Made by a program: the position numbers and the translations under genes. A DNA stretch of 64,000 nt from the NCBI GenBank assembly GCA_004794785.1, contig SJOL01007640.1, positions 454,132 to 518,131 on the forward strand, given 5' to 3'. Shown here piece after piece: positions 22,801-36,904 of the stretch. The number at the start of each line of letters is the position of its first letter. Within the stretch, counting starts at the first letter, position 1. Under the pieces are notes generated by a model. The model ran no database searches, was not told the DNA's origin, and worked only from the letters and a program-made list of their open reading frames with translations. This DNA comes from Opisthorchis felineus (Eukaryota > Platyhelminthes > Trematoda > Opisthorchiida > Opisthorchiidae).

Positions 22801-25800
22801 GCAGTACCTACATTCATCTCCCTTTTCTGGTCTTTTCGTTAAACTCCAGTGGTTCTTTCATTTCAGAGTTGCTACTTTGTTGACTAGAAATCCGTCCTTT
22901 TAGGAGTAAGAATCTTTTTTATCATTCTCAGAACATTTATCACTATTACTGATGGTCCAAGCATTATTGACTGAACATCATCTGCGAACTTGTCCCAAGC
23001 TCGGATTCCAACACTCAAGTGCCACATGAGCAATCTGATAGATTCTCTTTCCGGTAAACATCACTCAGGCAGGCCGCAAAATTCATAATCTTTCAGCTCG
23101 AGTATCATATTATGCCATGAGGATGCGCTCTCGATTGATCCTTAAGTATTCATCTAATTGCTACCCCTTAAGCTACTCTTCAGCTCTCCCACTCCAGCAT
23201 TTGTGTGCAGCCAGCTGATCGGGTCTTGAGCGTATTATATTTATTTGCTCCCTGGTTAAACAGTATAACAGTGACTCCAAACAGGCAGAGCCACTCAAAC
23301 TTATCTACTAACGAACTTCCAGTTATCAACCACTGGCTTAAGCAGCGTTTTTGGACTCATACGTTCGCCTTGCAAGGAAAGCCTGTTTCTTTGGATTCCA
23401 TCACTTTCCCCAACTGAACTCAGGATAAATAGGTATAACTAACTCAGTTGCGGCCCGATCAACTGACGGAGAACTTCCATTATGAACGCACGCATCGAAT
23501 GAGAAATACACTTTCTGCCACACGAAGCAAAGCCTACACTCAGCAAATACGCAACTTAACCTGGAGGGAGAACTGTTTCCACCTTGAGGGGACACGTTTC
23601 CGGACGTATGCCACAGAACCATTCTCCACCCTAAAGGCAAACATGTGGTATTACTAATGTTATAATGATGCCATCTGAAACGAGTAACAGAAAGTCTGTA
23701 GTGAGATTGCATCTTTAATTTGTACCAAGGATGCATGTGCAGGCTAATATTCCAAAGTCCGTAGTTCCTCCCTAGTCTGCTAGTTTCCAACAGCTTTGCT
23801 TGGGTGATTCCGGATTCCGGATTCCCAAGAAACCAGATAAGAAATGCAACTAGCTTCGCCGTAACCAAAAAATGATCAATATTGCCAGCATCTTTTCCTT
23901 CTATTTTGTTGCATTCTGTGAAATCTGTTCCACACCACTACTTTTCCGTTCCGCTAAGAGCACGTGCATTAGGTTGTCTACCTGGGGTGCATTTTATTTT
24001 CTACCAACATTTTGAAAGCATTAGTAATGGAGTTCTTGGATGGATGCTCATTATTCGCCTTCCCTAGTCAGCAAAACCATTCCGCTAGGAATATTTTGAG
24101 AACGCTGGTCGTCAAGCATGGCATGAACCTTGGGAAGTGGACCGCACAGAACTCTTGAAATGTCAACCTCCATAAGCGTGGTTATTCGTTGGTTACAAAA
24201 CCGACCACCCATCTGATAGTCATGACTATTAACGACATGTCGCGATCTGGTTATACAAAGTTATACAAAGTTTTGTTATTCCGACCTACCTATAAACCGT
24301 GGTACAAAGTAGACAAACCCTTTTTTTATATAAACCACTGAAATTTTCGTTCAATGTTTTGTTTTTACTCATTCTAGTTTGATTCAACCAACTTTCCGAA
24401 CACCAATCTTTAAGGCAAATTTCTTTTGTCTGAACCTTCTTCTGAACGACTCATCAGAATATCTGTCTGAGGCGGTATTCCTATAAGTTCACGTGTTAGG
24501 GCTCGAATCAAACGTGAATCACTTTCTCAGCATATCCCTGTCAAACAGTGTTACATCATGCGTCGGGGAAGATTCACTTCTCCCCTATCTCCCTATCTCG
24601 AACAGATACCGCAAATAACTACCGGTTATTTGTTTAATCCTCTTGTAAGCAATTTGGCCGAACAAGGCTCCTATTGGCTGAAAATCTGTGCTCAAAAACG
24701 TAGCCCTCAAAACTGTTTGGAGTTTGATGAAACCGCCGGTGACAAATCGGAAGATCACTAAGAATAATTTATTATTCTTGATCAAACCAGTTTGACCCGG
24801 TGCTTTGAAGGTTAATAGGAATCGCAGCTTATTAACAAACCCCTCTTTGAAAGAAGGCTTGAATGATGCATTTTGTGGGTTTTCCAGATTTCATACTGCC
24901 TTTCAGTGCTTTTTTCTTTTCCATAACCTGTGTAATTTTGCTCATTAAAATTTGTGTTTCTGGGCATTACTATTCTCTAAAAATTTAACTTCCCACTCTC
25001 CATTCGGTCCACAGCTCCCACATGATTACAGGCAACACATACATCACGGGCTTTCTCGGCATCCTCCGCATTTGGAGGAAGGATAAAATGAGGCACATGA
25101 GTGTTAGCTGAAACTGATATGAGAAAGCTCCGGAATGGGACAGAAATTCCTCACTCATAGAAGCGTATTCTTAACCACCAGCAAGCACGTGCTGAAAGAT
25201 CGCAAGATGTAAAGTTCTTCCCCATTAAGAAGGTTGATGAAGGTGGAAAGGTAGGGAGAGTAGATGACAACTTATGTACCTAAGCGTGTTAATTAATAGT
25301 GGCATGCCATTCTCTCCATCTATTTGTCAACTAAAAACGGGCTGCTATTGGTGCCTTCAATCCATTAACTGTAACGTGAAATCCTCGCATATTACGCTTT
25401 TAGGTCAAATTGGTTGTGGCTCTGAAATCCAGAAGAGTTGGATTACCGTTTTGGAACAAAATATACACTTGTTTTCTTCAGCTGCTAATCACTCATAAGA
25501 TTGCTTTGTGTTACCGCTGTATACTGCATTGCTGCTTGATTTTCGGGCCTTTTCCTCCTAGTCTTTACCAGAGCACAAAAATACATGCCCAAAGAAATGT
25601 ACTACCAAACTACTACCAGATTGTATTTGGAATTCCGCCTCCGTTTTGGGCATAGTTTTCTGCTGTTGTGTAGATGCCTGTGGCGAATGTGCTCCGAATC
25701 ATCCCCCAAAGTCGTTGACATGTAGTCTTCCTTTATATACATGGTTATTTTTGTAACTTTCCACCCCAGCACTGAACTCCATCGCTTGATTCGAAAACGA

Positions 25801-28800
25801 TTTTTACATTTGTGATTAAAAACAATTTTACAGCAGTCAGCTTCTGAGCCACTGATCACCAATCCAAACCATCGTTACGCTCTACACCTAGTGTGATTTC
25901 ACTCGGTCATCGTCTGATTCAAATGCCTTCGTTAACGTATATTCTGTTTCCCGTAATGCATTTTTACCAGAGGATCTTACGTTCCGATTTTCTGGTATCT
26001 GAAGAGTGGCTTACTTGAGTAATAGAACAATTAATATCAGACCAACCCAACTTAAACGGCTAAAGAGAAGTCGGCTAATAAGCAGTTAGCCAGTAGAAAA
26101 CGATAGAGGAATTGCAACAAAATTCCCATTAATCTTTGAGCTGACGTTAGTAAAATTGGCCGGTTTGTTTGAGGGATCTTATCATATCTGGCTGTGAGTT
26201 ATTCGGAATAATTTTTTTAAATAGAGTGCATTAGTTTTCGCACTCAAATAGGGGCAAGTTTCATTTTGAATGTAATTTACAGAGTGCCACCAAAAAGGTT
26301 CTATGTTAATTATCCAGAAAACCCTTTTGAAAATTCTTTCTACCTGGGAGCGTTTGAATGGGAATACAAATAGAAGTGACAGGCAAAATTTTGCGTTTTT
26401 GTATGACCTACTACAGCACCTTGCAATTAAACTCGGCTGCTGACTTTGCTTCCCTACCAAAGTAATATGTATAGCGTCTGTTTTATTAGTTACGTAAATT
26501 GAACATCCATCCGTTACTGAAAACGTGGATTTGATAGCGTAGCCACACATAAACCATATAGGGTTCAGAAAATTCTTAAAGGTGCAGGCATGATGTGAGG
26601 GGTTAGATTTTCGATTATGCTTTTTGGCAGCTGGTCAAAGAGTGCGTCAGAGGTGCGGACCCACCGAAGCTTAACTGTCGTCAGTGTTCCTAAACGAGGC
26701 AGCCGTAAAAAGGAAATTTTCTGACTACCAACCCTTTCTTAGCATTCCGAGCACCTATCTGTATCACTGTTGATAGCAACACCAGAGAAAGACATTCTGA
26801 ACCCCGTGAATCCTAATAAATTTTAATCTGTCTCTCTCTCCTCTTATTCGCCTATCAACTAGAAGGAACACGTGAGTTGTGGCATGAGCTACCCACTCTC
26901 TACTAGCCAGTTTGTTATTGGTGTACGTGCTTTGATGGACTCGAAAACAAATACAAAGATGAGAATGTCCAAGTATGGTATAGATGTTCCAGGGATCCCG
27001 TAGTATGTGGCACCCAACTGTGTAAGTGTAGTAAAGGCAGGCGTTTCAAACTACTCAGTTTCGTACGCAGAGGGCAGTGCAGTGGAGTAAACCAACTTGT
27101 CTTGCTTCGGTCTCGATAAAAAACAATCTACAACGACAACCTGCATATATTGCCCCTTGTTCCTGTTAAAATCACACATCTTATATATATCTACGTCCTT
27201 TTAAAAATCACAGAGGCAAGCGTGGATCCAAATTATGAGTTTGAAACGCCCGTCTAGATGTGATGATTTTACGAAGCCAAACTAAGCTGGTTAAATAGTT
27301 CGCCCGTTTAAAAATCAAATAAGTATTCTCCAAAGGACCAGTATGTCATTGACATCACTTTTTGGGGAGTAGGTGACAAGCAAGTTAACCGAATCATATC
27401 AGTGTTCTGAGGAAACCTGAAAAACATTGCTGGTGCAATGCTTCATGTTTCTTGTCGGCGAAAAACGCTTACCTTCCTAGCTTAGGTTGCTACTCAGAGG
27501 TCAGCGTTCCCCAAACACCAACTGGTGGTGAAGTCAAAATAGCCTTCTTTGGTGGCTTCCCTTGCCACTGACAAAGTACGTAATATTTGCTGTAAAAACA
27601 AGACTTCTACAAGCTTTACTAGCCTTGTGATTTGAAAATCGAGACCATTAAACGAGTGAGGAAGACCGTGTGGTCGCTCCAAAGCATTGTTTACGTTATT
27701 TTGAAATCCCAGATCTTGACAAATTGCTTTTGTACACAGATATGTCCATTATGTTCCACCAAAGATTTTCTGAGTTTAGAAAGTAAAAGCTCAACACTAG
27801 CATGAACGCTATTTTTTTCTCAAAATGACACCGGTTGTAGTAACACACCACAATTGACTGTTTTTGGTCTCCCAAAATACATTCCTCAAAACATTAAAAC
27901 GTTCATTGAACGCCATAAATCCAGACGATAAATTTATCCACAACTGAACCTGCTTATTATTACTTCTTTTCTGGACAAGGTGGTAATCTGACGATAGGAA
28001 ACATACAACTGCCAATGATAGATTTCCAATCATCACATTATCTATGCTACATTGCACCGAAATGATGTTTTGGCAGCTTAGAGCATAATTGGCAGATTCG
28101 GGTGTTTTGCTGTTCGCTTTGACAACCATCCATCAAAAATGATTTTTGACCAGTGTAAAAATTGGTAAAAACTAAAAGCTAGCCACTACCAATATGTAGT
28201 TCTGTGGTGCACTCTGAGCAGCTTTCAACATGCTGAGAGGGATGAAAGCTTTGAACGTAAAATTTTCGGAAATGAAGGTCAGTGAAATCCACAGTGAAAA
28301 AAGGTAGGTCTAATACTAAGTGTTTCTTGAGCAGTACCTAATAAAATTTAGACTGACTCAAATGCTTTTGCGTCTATTCGCGTGCTACAGAGCCTAATAG
28401 CTGGTTTCATTATTCAAGGAATAGCAAAGAAAAGTTACCTTTCCGTATGAACTGATTGAAATATATAGAAAAACACTCCTTCGGCATTTTTCTGATTATT
28501 CCGGGAACAAAAACAGCAACTTTAGGTATATTAATAATGGATTCCGAGTTTTAACTGTTAAAGCAAATTCATCTATCTCCGGAGACAGATAATTGTCTTG
28601 AAAATGACCATACATCTCATGCACAAAATAATTTTCTGCGGTTTGTGCTTAATTATATTTTCTATGGTTAATACGTGAACTTAATTTCATACAGTGTGGC
28701 TTTATGGTAGTTCTAGTTTCACGTGATCTTGCGACGACATCACCCGACATCTGTCCTTAGAATAACAACCTCATGATGCATACATCAAGCATTGGTTGTC

Positions 28801-30780
28801 GACAGCGTCCAACTACACGTAGAACAAATTAGTATAGCCATCTGCATCTTCCATTAACCCGGTCATGATTATAAAAAATCGTCTAGAACAGCACTGAAAA
28901 CATGGAATAGTGAGCTTTTGAGGGAAAAAGCAACAAACGTTCTATGCTTTAGGGATTTACATTAGTAAATATGGAATAAAATAGAATAGAAATCAAAACG
29001 GAGGAGTATTTTTTGTAATTCGTGCTTCACGTGCTTGATTTTGTCGTTTCAAAGAACGAATTTCAACTTCTTGTTTTTTGTTAGAACCTAAGATGGATTA
29101 TGTTTGTCATACTTGCCTCCATTTGCGCAGCTTCCGAGGTACCGAAATTCGATTCAACATGTTGAAAGATTCTATAGCAGTCAAAATAAACGGAGATTGA
29201 ATAAACTAACAGCTTCTTGGCCTAAATTATTCTAGAAATATTCCATAAGGAAAACGTGTTGATAAACTAGATTCACTTCGAAAATTTGCAGTGATCATCT
29301 GGTCAACATTCTGCACAAGTTCTTTCTCGACCTGTGACAAACTGTTTACGAACCAGTCGCGCAGTTAGGTAATCAGAACTACAACCACCTGATTACCATC
29401 CGATGAATGCAATCGTGTTATCAGGGGTTCAGGACAGACCTTTTAGTCCCGTCTTGTTTTTAAGGCCCACGCAGAAAACAGACTGCAACAGAGTGTGGCC
29501 GTCGCATAACTGCAACAGAATAAATGTGCTTGCGGACCTAGTACAAGCAGTTCAGTATTCGACTTCATTGCTGCACAACTCTACGGTTGTAAAATGCACA
29601 TTAATTTTAAGGTTTGTAAGCGGACGGCTGTATTGGAGGATCCGATGTCTTTGCTGCTTTTAGGCATTCAAATATTTCAGATATGTCTGAAAATCTACAC
29701 ACAACCGAATTTCACTGACTGGGGGTCCTCAATCATCCGTGAATTTTTCACTAGGTCACATTTTCTGCTGTTGTGACTAAAACGCGTAGATACAACTGTC
29801 AGGTTTGTGGTTAACTAATCCTGACAGATCAAATCGTTAGAAGTAAGGCACGAATAATAAAACAACACGTTTTGTCTTCTGTTTAGTTGATACGCCTTCT
29901 TTGCCTTTTATCAGGCCATCGCTGGTCCTCCCAAGGAATCAGTCGAGTGAATGTGATAAACTCAAAATCTATTGAGAGAAGCTGCCATTTGTTTACTCGC
30001 TTTCAGTGGGATGGGGATTTATGGACACGGCTTAAAGTTCAAATATGGCATGCACAGTGACGGGAATTTAACTGAAATAAATCTCAAACATGCCTTGTAA
30101 TTTATCAAAATTTGCCTTGTACTAATCACACAACAAGAAGATGTTACGTTAACTCTATTTAATTTTTTATTTGGCGTTCCCTTTCCAGGAAATGGACTCA
30201 CAATGATTGGAAGTGTAACTTTACGGTGCGGCAGTTCACGCGGGAGTCTTTTTGGGCTACCACGAATAGAACGTTTTGGACAAGATAGTGTTCACCAAGA
30301 CGCACGTGAAAGCGCCATTATAAAAAACCACGCACTGTGACGTTACCACATACCCTAATAAACGTAAACCTGGTAACCCAACCAAAAGAGCATATCCTCT
30401 ATCATGATAAGAACAGAACATGGAGTCGGAAGACCGTTGACTTGTGCAAGTTGCAGTCATAAATTAGACACTGAACCTTAGGTGAGGCAGCTGATTCGTG
30501 AGACCTTATGAACAAGATGTTCAAACGAATCGTTTGACCGGATTTTCCTCAGGTACATTCCATGAGTCTAGAAAATTGTGTGTGGTCGACCAACTAAACT
30601 CAATGCTTAAAAAAGCAACAGTTGGCGAGATTGTGTTTTAGATAAGTTTGTGCTATCATTTCTAGAAGAATACAACAGATAAATAATGATTCTGATGGAT
30701 ATAAGCGGTCTGTGATAACCCAGGAAGGCCAAAACACCGTCAGCGCAGATTGCCATGTCGTTTATGAAAACACGCGTCTG
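19850..30780. other. Non-coding stretch, no gene recognised
   Basis: Open frames reach at most 155 codons (23401-23868, minus), and that one opens with TTG rather than ATG. None has a recognisable domain. Minor items are a tandem duplication at 24251-24270 and a GATTCCG run near 23806-23826. No RNA gene was identified. Confidence 0.55.
24251..24270. repeat. Tandem duplication, 10 bp x 2
   Basis: TTATACAAAG occurs twice back to back. It is a small local duplication with no associated gene. Confidence 0.9.
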
Positions 30781-30785
30781 TCTCG

Positions 30786-30788
<3 letters not shown>

Positions 30789-30827
<39 letters not shown>
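30789..30827. repeat. (TA) dinucleotide microsatellite
   Basis: An uninterrupted TA run of 39 bases (19.5 units). The open frame across it on minus (30740-30964) reads as alternating Tyr-Ile and is an artefact of the repeat. The tract is likely to vary in length between individuals and is prone to assembly error. Confidence 0.98.
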
Positions 30828-30829
<2 letters not shown>

Positions 30830-30830
<1 letters not shown>

Positions 30831-33800
30831 TTTAAGATGGGCAAGTTTTTGCAGCCTGTACACGTGACAAAGTTGAGCGAAAAGGGGCGGGAGGTAAGCC
30901 ATGCACATGTTTTAACATTACGGTCACTCAAGCGGTTCCAGCGTGATATTCCATCGACTGACACCCAACGAACTACTTAACGTTTTTTTGGCAAAAAAGC
31001 CACACTAGTTGCGGGACTTATTATTTTTTGTGTTTAAACAACTCGTCACCCAGTGTGGCACAAGGCTTTCGACAAATCAACTCAGAAGCGGAATTTTACT
31101 AGACTTAAATTCCACTCTTATCAGGGTCCAGTAACACTCTCCGTTCTTGCACGTTGCAGGATTCTTTTGAATTATTCCTTGGTAGAACTTTCAAAATTAG
31201 AATGTGCTTATAAGTTCGCATGGTGGGGGAGCGTGAATCCAGTATCGTTTTGCTTGGTGCTAATGTACTAAAAACACAGTGACATGGCAGGAGAGAACTG
31301 GGTAAATAAGAGTTGTGTGAAATTGAAAATAATGAATCGGAAACCCGATGAGTGGAATTTCTTTAAGGCAGATGAAATTTCCTCTTAATGAGTGGATTAC
31401 GTTAATGCTGCACCAGTCGGAGTATGATAACTGTATTTTTCAAATTCATTTATCACAAATCACAAACTCAGCGGATCATCTCGATTGATGCAAACAGAAA
31501 AGCAATCAATGTCTTGTTTTAGGTAAGCTTGGGCTGACTCGATGCAATAGTCGGCCTAATTGCAATATTAACATCGATTTTTGTCTATGATAATGTTAGA
31601 TTATGTAAAAAGAACTGCGAGGTCACTATGTGACTGACAATTTTGCTCAGTCATTGCGCAGCTGTTTCAGTCATTGCGTATTAGTCTACCAAAAACTGTA
31701 TACGTGATAAATAATTTTATTCAAATCAAGCACTTACCATTTTCCAAAGAGATGAACAGCCTAGTAACCAACAGAATAAACGAATGGTACTATCAGTGAT
31801 TGGTCAGAGGGTAGGTGACAATATACCTGATTAGATAAAAAGCCGACAAACCTATTCACTTCCAATCTAATTGCCCATGGGGTTGGGCAAAGTAGCAATA
31901 ATTCACCAACTCACTCATTTAAAGAGCCCAGTGCCTACAAACGCAAACAACTCTGAATTCTTCCAGGAAACTGTAATTGTAGTAATCTGTGAGTTTATGT
32001 TTGTGACAAATGCACACTTTCGGTCTCATCATTCTGAGGAACTATTGTTCACTTGAAGATTACTGCCTAGCCCAGCTGTAGAAAAACTGGGCACACCAAG
32101 CGGACATGCATGTTTGTCTCAGTGTGTGTTGCTTCATAAAGTTATGGACGACTTTTAGTGATCGACATCATGAACACAGTTTGGATCAGATAGATATGAG
32201 AGGGTCAGAGTGCAAGTGCACTTGGAATGCGATTTGTGAAAAAGAACAAGCTTCAAGAAGAGAAAAATTATTCAAAATGGGAAGATGAAACGCAGCCAAA
32301 TTGCCGTGTTGGGTGCCGTTCGGGAAACTGTAATTAAAAGCGTTTGCAGAGCACTGTGTCCTTTGTCGTAATTATTCGAGACGACGCATCAGTCGATTTG
32401 GCACTGGATATATGCTAGAATTCTCGGCTGGCATCTTGAAGGGACGCGTCAATAACCATGCACTGCACTTGCACAAGACTAAAACAATGTATAAAGTTTA
32501 CATCAAGGTCAACGTGTTAATGCCGTCTAATCCCTTGTCATTCAACTTGAAATATTAACAGTACTGGTCGAATATCGTGGCCTGTTGACGGCGTCGGTTG
32601 GCCTAACAATGACAGTGGTGCAGCAGGTAAATCAGAACACCCGATCCAGACGTTTTAATGCAACTCCTTCATATTTCGGTACTTTACTGCAGTTGACCAG
32701 CTGCATTTTAATAGTGCCATGCTCACCAGAAGTTGTAGTCTATAAGAAAGATATAGGTCAAGCTTTTAACATGTAGACTGATGCAGCTTGGAACTCCTGA
32801 GACCCACGTGTAAAAATCTACTTGCGGGTATATCTGTGTGACAAGCGGATCCATACAGTTATTTCTGCTTGTACACTCACTGTTACTCACGTAGAAATAG
32901 ATCGCTCATCACAACATATCGAGATACAATAAACCTCGAATCTCGTTACGCATGCAAAGATCTATGGCCGGCGGTTTGCTGATGGCCACCTCTGACGCCA
33001 GTCCACGAGAGTCAGATACAGTTTTTCTATTCAGTCCCAGAGTTTGTGCGGTGGCTTACTCGACAAGCAGTCATGACAGTAATCGTCTAACAACTTCTCA
33101 TTAATCGGTGCCGGCAACACATATGCTTGAAAAGAATCCTTCCACAGTTTTTCTCTTATTTCCCCCTCTCCCACTTGTAGTTGATACTCGCGCCATTTTT
33201 ACCTCAGTGTATTTGTTTTTAGGATATGTTTTACCCACATCTGATTATTTGTCAGGCAGATATGTCCTGTCCATTCGTCTATATAAAAGGCTCAGTTTTT
33301 TGTTCAGGTTTGTTGTGTCACTCGATCGGTTATTCTTGATGTATTTAACGGCAGCTTAAACTCGGTGCCGCTTGCAGAATGCTTCTATAGAACGTCAATT
33401 CAGAAACAACTCCGGCTTCACTTAGCCAACAAAACCAGTATTTATACTGAGTGAAATATTTACAAAACTTGATAGTCAGCCTTGTTTTCTCAAGCTATCT
33501 ATGCTGCCTTTTCTTCAACTCATGACTATTTTACTCCTATCCCAGACCGTATAAAAGACATCTTGCAAAAGCTGGACCCCTTAAATGTGGTCGGGTGGCC
33601 CTTGAATATTTGAATAGAACATTTGTTAAGAGCTTACTCTGAACGTCTGACTATCTGTCCTACTAACTATGATGAATGTATCAAGTTGGAAATTGACTCG
33701 TCCTGGTACTGACAGCTAAGATGTACTAACTGCTTTCCATTAAACGCGCAACTCTTCCCTCACTACCTCACTTTTTAAAATGCCTACATGACTTCCAAAT

Positions 33801-35100
33801 AAATTGATCTGAAATTTTCTGCTAAGCTGAGAACTTTCAAGACGCAAATCATTTTACTACATTCAATATTGCGCAACTTACAGAAGACATGCAATCTCAC
33901 ATTGCTTTTAAGTATAACGTACAGGGGGCAAACCTCCCACCTCTGTCTTCATGCTCTCCCCAAGACGGTGTTTTTCCTTCTATATCTCACTTCTTCCTTC
34001 CATGTGTCTAACTTTATTGTTTCCTGTTTTCCTTTCCCAAACACCCTGCTCCTAGAATTTTCCAACTAAATTTAGCTGGATGCGTCAGCTGTAGTTACTT
34101 TACTTCCTCCCACAAAACTAACTATAACTGACACATTTGGAGGTGCTGGGCGCCATTTGCGGTAAACCTTTTAGCTGATCGTTCGGCTCACACCCAAACG
34201 CTGGATCAAATCTCTGTAAAATTAAATTTTGGATGAATTTCCTACTCACTGATCACATCTAAAACACCCAAGATAAGTTACTGTCAACTACAAAAGAGTG
34301 CATGTCACATGTAACATTCGTCTCCGGGAATCACCATTTTGTGATTGGGCAGCAACTCCAACCTCAGCTTAAAAGTTTAGTTTGGTGCTGTGCTCCACAC
34401 CTGACGCGCTTAGTTTAAACCCTGTTCAAACCCGCTCCTTTCATTTCTAAAGAGGGGTTCTGAGTTTCCAGTCCAATACTCACTTCAAAAATTACTTTAT
34501 CCTTTACGTCAATTGTACATCCGGGGACATTACCAATATTATTGCTAGTCTACAACTCACTTTGCCCGCAGGCTCACTTTGCAAGAGTTTAGGCCTTCTC
34601 ATGTGAATTTCAGCCAACAGTGATTGCGCATATTTATCCTACTTTAAATAATAAATGAGAACAAGAACAACAAGTCATATTCGTTATTCTGCCTGGTTAT
34701 TTCTCAACGATATTGCCATACGGCTAAATTCACAGGGTATATTCACATCATGTTTACGTCAATCCCATTTAATCCACCTTGGCATCGCGACATATTTTTC
34801 TGCGATACACCTCGGTACTCGAAACCATGGGAATAGTTTTGCTGTAATGATCCATCTTCTGTTGCCAGGAGTTCGGAAACGCACCACCCCTCGAAATCGG
34901 ATAGTGTCTTCCATAATTTATTTAGTCATGCGAGAATCCGCTTTTTTGTCCGTCATAACGTTCAGGATGCAATCACTCCCAATCTAAAAGTTATGATTAC
35001 TTATCAGTACGCAGCACCAACAACGCCATAAGTGATGGAGCAAAAGACATTTTGGTCAGTCTCAAGGCCAAAACACTACTAACCAGACCCACTAGCGTCC
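30830..35100. other. Non-coding stretch, pyrimidine-rich on plus in part
   Basis: No domain-bearing frame was found. From about 33100 to 34640 the plus strand is visibly rich in C and T, with short open frames separated by stops (for example 33108-33359 and 33869-34069). A 20-bp-period duplication lies at 31647-31678. Nothing here can be assigned to a gene. Confidence 0.5.
31647..31678. repeat. Imperfect tandem duplication, 20-bp period
   Basis: TCAGTCATTGCG occurs at 31647-31658 and again at 31667-31678, giving a 20-bp period with the remainder diverged. Confidence 0.85.
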
Positions 35101-35113
35101 ATCTCTTTTTAGC

Positions 35114-36646
35114 TCAGCCAAATTGTGCAGTAGTACACTTCGCATAAATTCGTTCCAGTAATCTGTGACAGCCATTAGATAATGAGCACAAAGGTGGACC
35201 TCCTACGAATTGTTTCCCAAAGTGTCCGCTTCCGTAAATCACCACACTGTGAAGCTCATTTCCCAATGAAATACGTTCAATAAAAAATTTCAGACATTCA
35301 GGTCTTGACGGTATTCCGTACTTAATTGTTGGAAGCAGCATCTCTTTATTTGCTCGTGGAAATCATTACAAAATGACACTAACTCTTACCTTTCACAAAC
35401 CTTTGAATGGCATGAAAGTCAGTGTTCCCCTTGGCACACTTACTAATTTGTACCATGCTTGCCGGTGAAAAGGAGCCTCAGATTAATTCGACAAGGGCCT
35501 AACAATGCACCGGCGGAAATCTTACTGACAGGGTATAATTCTTCCCCCACGATACGAGTATTACATGTTTTTCGTGCATATAAGTCTTAAGTTAAGAAAA
35601 AGAAGACCAGTGGTTTAACCCTATTCTCGTTTTTGCACTGCTAATGCATCGCTTTGTAAAACGTATTTTTAGCTTAGTGGGTGACAGCTACGCACCGCAA
35701 GGGCGCAACCGCCGAATAACTGCCTTAATTTTAAAGCTTCGGTACACACAATGAACCTAAATTAGACGGATAATCCTAGTGCTTGATTCAAAGCAGCCAT
35801 AATGATAAATGTTGATAAATAATTCTCATATATTATTGGAATATACTCCTGGTTGCACATGTAAAACAGCCATTGCAAAAGGAGACACCTTCTCCTGTTT
35901 CTCTTGTTTGCATAGTACCACTGTAGATGATTTAGGAATAATCAGTTAAACTGTCCCTCGATTCATTGAAACAAAATTACAAACAACACAGCAACTGACA
36001 GAGCAATGTCAAAAGGAAAGTCTACCTATGGGATATATAATTACTGCTTTTTCCTTTGGTGCGTTCAAAAGTTGGAATACATCCACGTGGAAGAATTCGT
36101 ACACAGCCACATCATTTACCATTGACGATATAATCTGCATGGCAGTTGGCCGCCTGGAGGGGGACGACATCTTACTGAGTCAAAAGTAGGCAGGACACTA
36201 ACGTTTCAAAGGAGTGGGCAGTCTACCCATTATTTAATGACCATGTTAACAGTGAAAAGCAAAAAAGCGTGCATTCATTACCAGGACATAGAATGGTTAT
36301 TATAACCAATTGGCCAGTTTTCTTCCACACAAACCAAACTGGACTCTTTTTTACACACGGGTACAGCGAGCAAGATTTGTAGTGTGAGCACCACCCAAGA
36401 TGAATGAGAATTATCCGTCAATATTTCCTTCAAAAGTATGCGTTCAGGTAAATAAACTCGTAGGTCTTTAAGCGAGTCACAAACCACTGAAGCCAGTTAC
36501 CTTGGAGGTGCAAAACAACTGTGCGTAGTTTTTATGGAAACGCCGCAAATACGACTCATCAATATCTATCGAAGATGTCACTGCGACTAGCCAAGATGCC
36601 CGAATTCGTACTGACTTGCCTTCGAGGCCATTTGAGTTTCCGCGAC
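35114..36646 (-). other. Cluster of exon-like segments, possible small multi-exon gene
   Basis: Read on minus, several open segments are bounded by splice-like signals. Segment 36646-36502 opens after TCTAATTCTAG and closes at CCAAG|GTAACT. Segment 36485-36278 opens after CTTCAG and closes before GTAATG. Segment 36174-36026 opens after TTTGACTCAG and closes before GTAGAC. Segment 35457-35390 closes at GAAAG|GTAAGA and joins in phase across a 46-base gap to 35343-35114, which ends in a TGA. The first two segments are only about 16 bases apart, too close for an intron, and not all phases fit, so the true structure differs or some segments are chance. The hydrophobic and polar layout of the second and last segments faintly recalls Elp6-type RecA-like subunits of Elongator, but this is only an impression. 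No family is asserted. Confidence 0.25.
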
Positions 36647-36904
36647 TAGAATTAGATTGCAGGCATACGTTGCTCCCTTGGTGTGTACAATGTCACTTGT
36701 TCCGGGTTATATTGGGAGGTTAGTAGGCCTCTATTAGAAAGTGTTTCTTTTTTTCTTTCCATGGCAGTGTGGTCATTTTCCACCAACTTTGAAATTCAAA
36801 TACCTTCAAATTTTCAACTTCGAGTAAAAACCTTCCTGGACTTGCTGACATTTGTTGGTAGTGTGAAGAGATTTGGAAATTTTTAGTTTAGATTTCGTTC
36901 AGTA

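Noticed and set aside
23401..23868. 155-codon minus frame with a hydrophobic N-terminus, looking like a secreted protein
   Set aside because: It opens with TTG and its first ATG is far inside, so the apparent signal peptide has no start. A frame of this length is expected about once by chance in 64 kb at this composition.
30740..30964. 74-codon minus frame with a Tyr-Ile repeat
   Set aside because: The repeat is only the translated (TA) microsatellite.
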